5,475 nt of DNA from Burkholderiales bacterium (GTDB lineage Bacteria; Pseudomonadota; Gammaproteobacteria; Burkholderiales; Casimicrobiaceae). Where the stretch lies: positions 1 through 5,475 of the forward strand of contig JAICVH010000199.1 of assembly GCA_025935435.1 (NCBI GenBank). Direction: 5' to 3'. The notes under the pieces are model-generated. The model ran no database searches. It saw nothing but the letters and a program-made list of their open reading frames with translations, and was not told where the DNA came from. How positions within the stretch are numbered: the stretch's first letter is position 1; each line of letters opens with the position of its first letter. This document shows, piece after piece, positions 5,380 through 5,475 of the stretch. The position numbers and the translations under genes were made by a program.

Positions 5380-5475
5380 CCCTCGGCCTCCTCAACGCGC
5401 ATGACATGCGCGTAACGCGGGTCGGCCTCGCGGGACTCGCGCGGCGCCGCGCCCTTCGGGCCTCGCCTCGGCTGC
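5376..5475 (-). CDS. C-terminal end of a frame in repeat unit three, partial
   Basis: This is an open frame entering from outside the window. It contributes 32 residues that begin QPRRGPKGAAPRESREADPR and end VEEAEG, with its TGA overlapping the ATG at 5379. It is the same frame as unit one, with D to E, V to R, T to P and L to R changes. It could be one more repeat unit of about 39 codons, or the true C terminus of a longer upstream gene whose end was copied to make the array. The window does not decide this. Confidence 0.3.
   Translation of the reverse strand, partial: QPRRGPKGAAPRESREADPRYAHVMRVEEAEG

Larger units (their letters stand above)
5130..5475. repeat. Tandem array of 116-119-base units upstream of ubiX
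   Basis: Units lie at 5141-5256 (116 bases), 5257-5375 (119) and 5376-5475 (cut by the window), with a leftover edge at 5130-5140. Units one and three align over 100 bases with six substitutions and no gap. Unit two shares the ends and the middle but differs in two internal stretches. The junction sequence at 5139-5159, 5255-5275 and 5374-5394 is identical over 21 bases. Units one and three each contain a 14-base palindrome, GCGCGGCGCCGCGC (5204-5217, 5439-5452), beside a small GCCC-TTC-GGGC hairpin. On the minus strand every junction holds a Shine-Dalgarno sequence, an ATG and an overlapping TGA. The array continues past the window. I do not recognise it as a named repeat family; it is not a CRISPR. 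Confidence 0.85.

Noticed and set aside
5093..5404. 103-codon plus-strand frame across the repeat array with internal repeated segments such as RVGLDGIA
   Set aside because: The internal repetition follows from the DNA repeat, there is no plausible start signal, and it begins inside ubiX. The minus-strand reading has the ribosome binding sites.
5130..5475. CRISPR array
   Set aside because: Units are 116-119 bases and near identical along most of their length. There are no short repeats with unique spacers and no cas genes.

Overview
The window is GC-rich, and every recognised gene lies on the minus strand. It reads as a bacterial chromosomal core region. The order yebC-ruvC-ruvA-ruvB-tolQ, the sequence style of TolQ and RuvB, and a UbiX of the Pseudomonas type suggest a proteobacterium, most likely a betaproteobacterium. 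That placement is inferred from remembered family sequences; no search was run.

In transcription order (right to left) the layout is as follows. A tandem repeat array (about 5125-5475, running off the window) stands in front of ubiX (flavin prenyltransferase). Next come a stand-alone Lon substrate-binding-domain protein and a short spacer with a TATAAT box. After that come yebC (YebC/PmpR/TACO1 family), ruvC, ruvA and ruvB, which together make the complete Holliday-junction resolvasome. Last is tolQ, the first gene of the Tol-Pal envelope system. A possible first few codons of tolR sit at the left edge. All seven genes look intact, and the catalytic or binding residues that can be recognised are in place.

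The genes are tightly packed, with gaps of 5 to 73 bases, and no terminator was seen between them, so one or two long transcripts are plausible. RuvC, RuvA and RuvB act together: RuvAB migrates the branch and RuvC cuts. YebC and TolQ are common neighbours of ruv genes in proteobacteria without sharing their pathway. UbiX serves ubiquinone synthesis by making the cofactor of UbiD.

The least ordinary part is the right end. Units of 116-119 bases repeat in tandem. On the minus strand each complete unit carries a strong Shine-Dalgarno sequence (GAGGAGG), an ATG seven bases downstream, and a short open frame of 39-40 codons. The TGA of each frame overlaps the ATG of the next unit (ATGA). The last junction feeds a 7-codon frame whose TGA overlaps the ubiX start in the same way. 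Weaker versions of this stop-start tiling occur in the ruvC-ruvA and ruvB-tolQ gaps and in front of the LON gene. Substitutions between the two closest repeat units are mostly non-synonymous, so the array may be a DNA or RNA-level repeat that happens to carry translation signals rather than a set of selected peptides.
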